Assembly: GCA_947173895.1 (NCBI GenBank)
Contig: CAMWGU010000030.1
Span: 1-32,478 of the forward strand
DNA length: 32,478 nt
Source: an uncultured Bacteroides sp.
Lineage (GTDB): Bacteria > Bacteroidota > Bacteroidia > Bacteroidales > Bacteroidaceae
Direction of reading: 5' to 3'
Shown: positions 31,658 to 32,478 of the stretch, piece by piece
How the letters are laid out: the number at the start of each line of letters is the position of its first letter
Position numbering within the stretch: position 1 is the stretch's first letter
Position numbers and translations under genes: made by a program
The notes under the pieces: generated by a model
The model's database searches: none
What the model was told of the DNA's origin: nothing
The model's input: only the letters and a program-made list of their open reading frames with translations

Positions 31658-32254
31658 ATGAAGAGAAATTTTTTTTTGCAATGGTGTGGACTTCTGTTGT
31701 TCATGTGGGTGTGCTCTGTTCCTGCTGAAGCCCAAGACTTGAAGTCCATCTTGTCGGGGGTGGCAAAAGCGGTGATCGGTGATAAAGCTACTACAGCTCG
31801 TTCTATTATCGGTACATGGTCCTATCAGGCTCCCGAATGTCAGTTTGAAAGCGACCGGTTATTGGCAAAGGCAGGTGGGGAAGTGGCAGCCAAAGAAGTG
31901 GAAGAAAGGTTACAGACCGTATATGATAAGGCTGGACTGACCGGAATACAATACACGTTCAACGAAGATGGCACGTATTCTTATATATTGAAAAAACGTA
32001 CAGTGAGTGGCACGTATGTTTTTGATGACAAGGCCAAGACAATTACCATGAAAGGGAAATTGGGAATACAGACGGTGGCTTATGTGACAGTGACCGGAAA
32101 TAGTATGAGCCTTGTGTTTAATGCTGATAAACTGATGTCTATATTGAAAATGATAACTGGGGCGGCTTCTAAAGTCAATTCTACAGCTGCTACTCTAAAC
32201 GAAGTGGCTGGGGCTTATGACGGGCTGATGTTAGGCTTTGATTTGAAGAAATAA
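31658..32254 (+). CDS. DUF4923 family lipocalin-like exported protein
   Basis: A 198-residue exported protein resembling the DUF4923 family found in Bacteroidota. The ATG at 31658 begins a signal peptide (MKRNFFLQWCGLLLFMW...PAEAQ) and follows a good promoter; upstream in-frame ATGs would precede the promoter. The mature part has an N-terminal helix (LKSILSGVAKAVIG) and then a lipocalin-like run of strands starting at IIGTWSYQAPECQF, continuing through YTFNEDGTYSYILKKRTVSGTY (in part) and ITMKGKLGIQTVAYVTVTG, and ending in LMLGFDLKK. There is no lipobox Cys at the cleavage site, so it is probably periplasmic. No function is known to me. It has its own promoter after the polysaccharide-operon terminator, so it is probably unrelated to that operon. 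Confidence 0.82.
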   Translation: MKRNFFLQWCGLLLFMWVCSVPAEAQDLKSILSGVAKAVIGDKATTARSIIGTWSYQAPECQFESDRLLAKAGGEVAAKEVEERLQTVYDKAGLTGIQYTFNEDGTYSYILKKRTVSGTYVFDDKAKTITMKGKLGIQTVAYVTVTGNSMSLVFNADKLMSILKMITGAASKVNSTAATLNEVAGAYDGLMLGFDLKK

Positions 32255-32370
32255 GTTTTGTGCAGAGCGGTGTACCCACATTCATGCCGGATGATTCTGC
32301 ATCACTTGTTGGGATTCTGTTGACGGGTAGTCGCATTTATTTTCTAGATTTTAGTAGTCGCTTTTTGTCC

Positions 32371-32402
32371 TTTGAAATTCCTAAAAAGAATCTGTACGTT
32401 TG
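32371..32402 (+). promoter_or_regulatory. Strong promoter for a transcript beyond the window
   Basis: TTTG (32371-32374), a 20-bp spacer and TACGTTTG (32395-32402) match both consensus boxes exactly. No gene follows within the 76 bases left, so the target lies to the right or the product is a short RNA. Confidence 0.65.
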
Positions 32403-32411
32403 CGTTGTAAA

Positions 32412-32471
32412 ACACGTACGTATGTGTAAGCCTATACATGAGGGTGTGTCAAAACCGGCACATCCTCTTTT
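32412..32471 (+). repeat. ACGTACGTATGT repeat copy followed by a terminator-like hairpin
   Basis: ACACGTACGTATGTGTA at 32412-32428 resembles the 22-bp units near nadC. It is followed by GAGGGTGTG (32440-32448), which pairs with CACATCCTC (32459-32467) with one wobble and ends in TTTT. Being just downstream of a promoter start site, the hairpin could act as an attenuator or end a short RNA. Confidence 0.45.
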
Positions 32472-32478
32472 CATATCC

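Overview
The window reads as chromosomal DNA of a gut Bacteroidota, most like Bacteroides/Phocaeicola. This rests on the SusC/SusD pair, the Bacteroides-type promoter boxes (TAnnTTTG with an upstream TTTG), lipoproteins with acidic residues after the lipidated Cys, and the families present (DUF4374, DUF4923, propeller/Y_Y_Y regulator). No rRNA, tRNA, CRISPR array or complete insertion sequence was found.

Positions 1-9613 are visibly GC-rich (sampled lines about 50-60% GC). They hold two membrane systems in convergent orientation. The first, on the + strand, is a TonB-dependent receptor (5' end outside the window), a DUF4374 lipoprotein and a PepSY inner-membrane protein. This is the gene order of the xenosiderophore utilisation system XusABC. 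The second, on the - strand, is a TolC/HlyD/MFS tripartite efflux operon with tightly packed genes. A bidirectional hairpin terminator separates them.

Positions 10201-22129 have lower GC (about 35-45% in sampled lines) and are mostly housekeeping: a PurF-like protein whose glutaminase residues are missing, pepT-gcvT, a CPA2-type cation/proton antiporter with C-terminal RCK_C domains, an OmpH-like lipoprotein with a small membrane protein, pepD with an exonuclease/endonuclease/phosphatase-family protein, rlmH, and nadC. Several intergenic gaps have well-matched promoter boxes or clean terminator hairpins.

Positions 22130-22773 are non-coding and repeat-rich: a four-copy 22-bp tandem array, then a 251-bp element with 28-bp inverted ends. 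Positions 22774-31473 form a compact polysaccharide utilisation locus. A divergent membrane-spanning regulator (propeller, Y_Y_Y, one TM, AraC-type HTH, no kinase or receiver) faces a GH16-SusC-SusD operon. Between them are four direct repeats at exactly 21-bp spacing that run into the operon promoter, the best candidate for the regulator's binding sites. A DUF4923 protein and an orphan promoter at the right edge close the window.

The most interesting signals are the phased operator array with its kinase-less regulator, the glutaminase-dead PurF paralogue, the unusual arrays and 100-nt hairpin between the xusA- and xusB-like genes, the charged insertion in the XusC-like protein, and the MITE-like inverted-repeat element.
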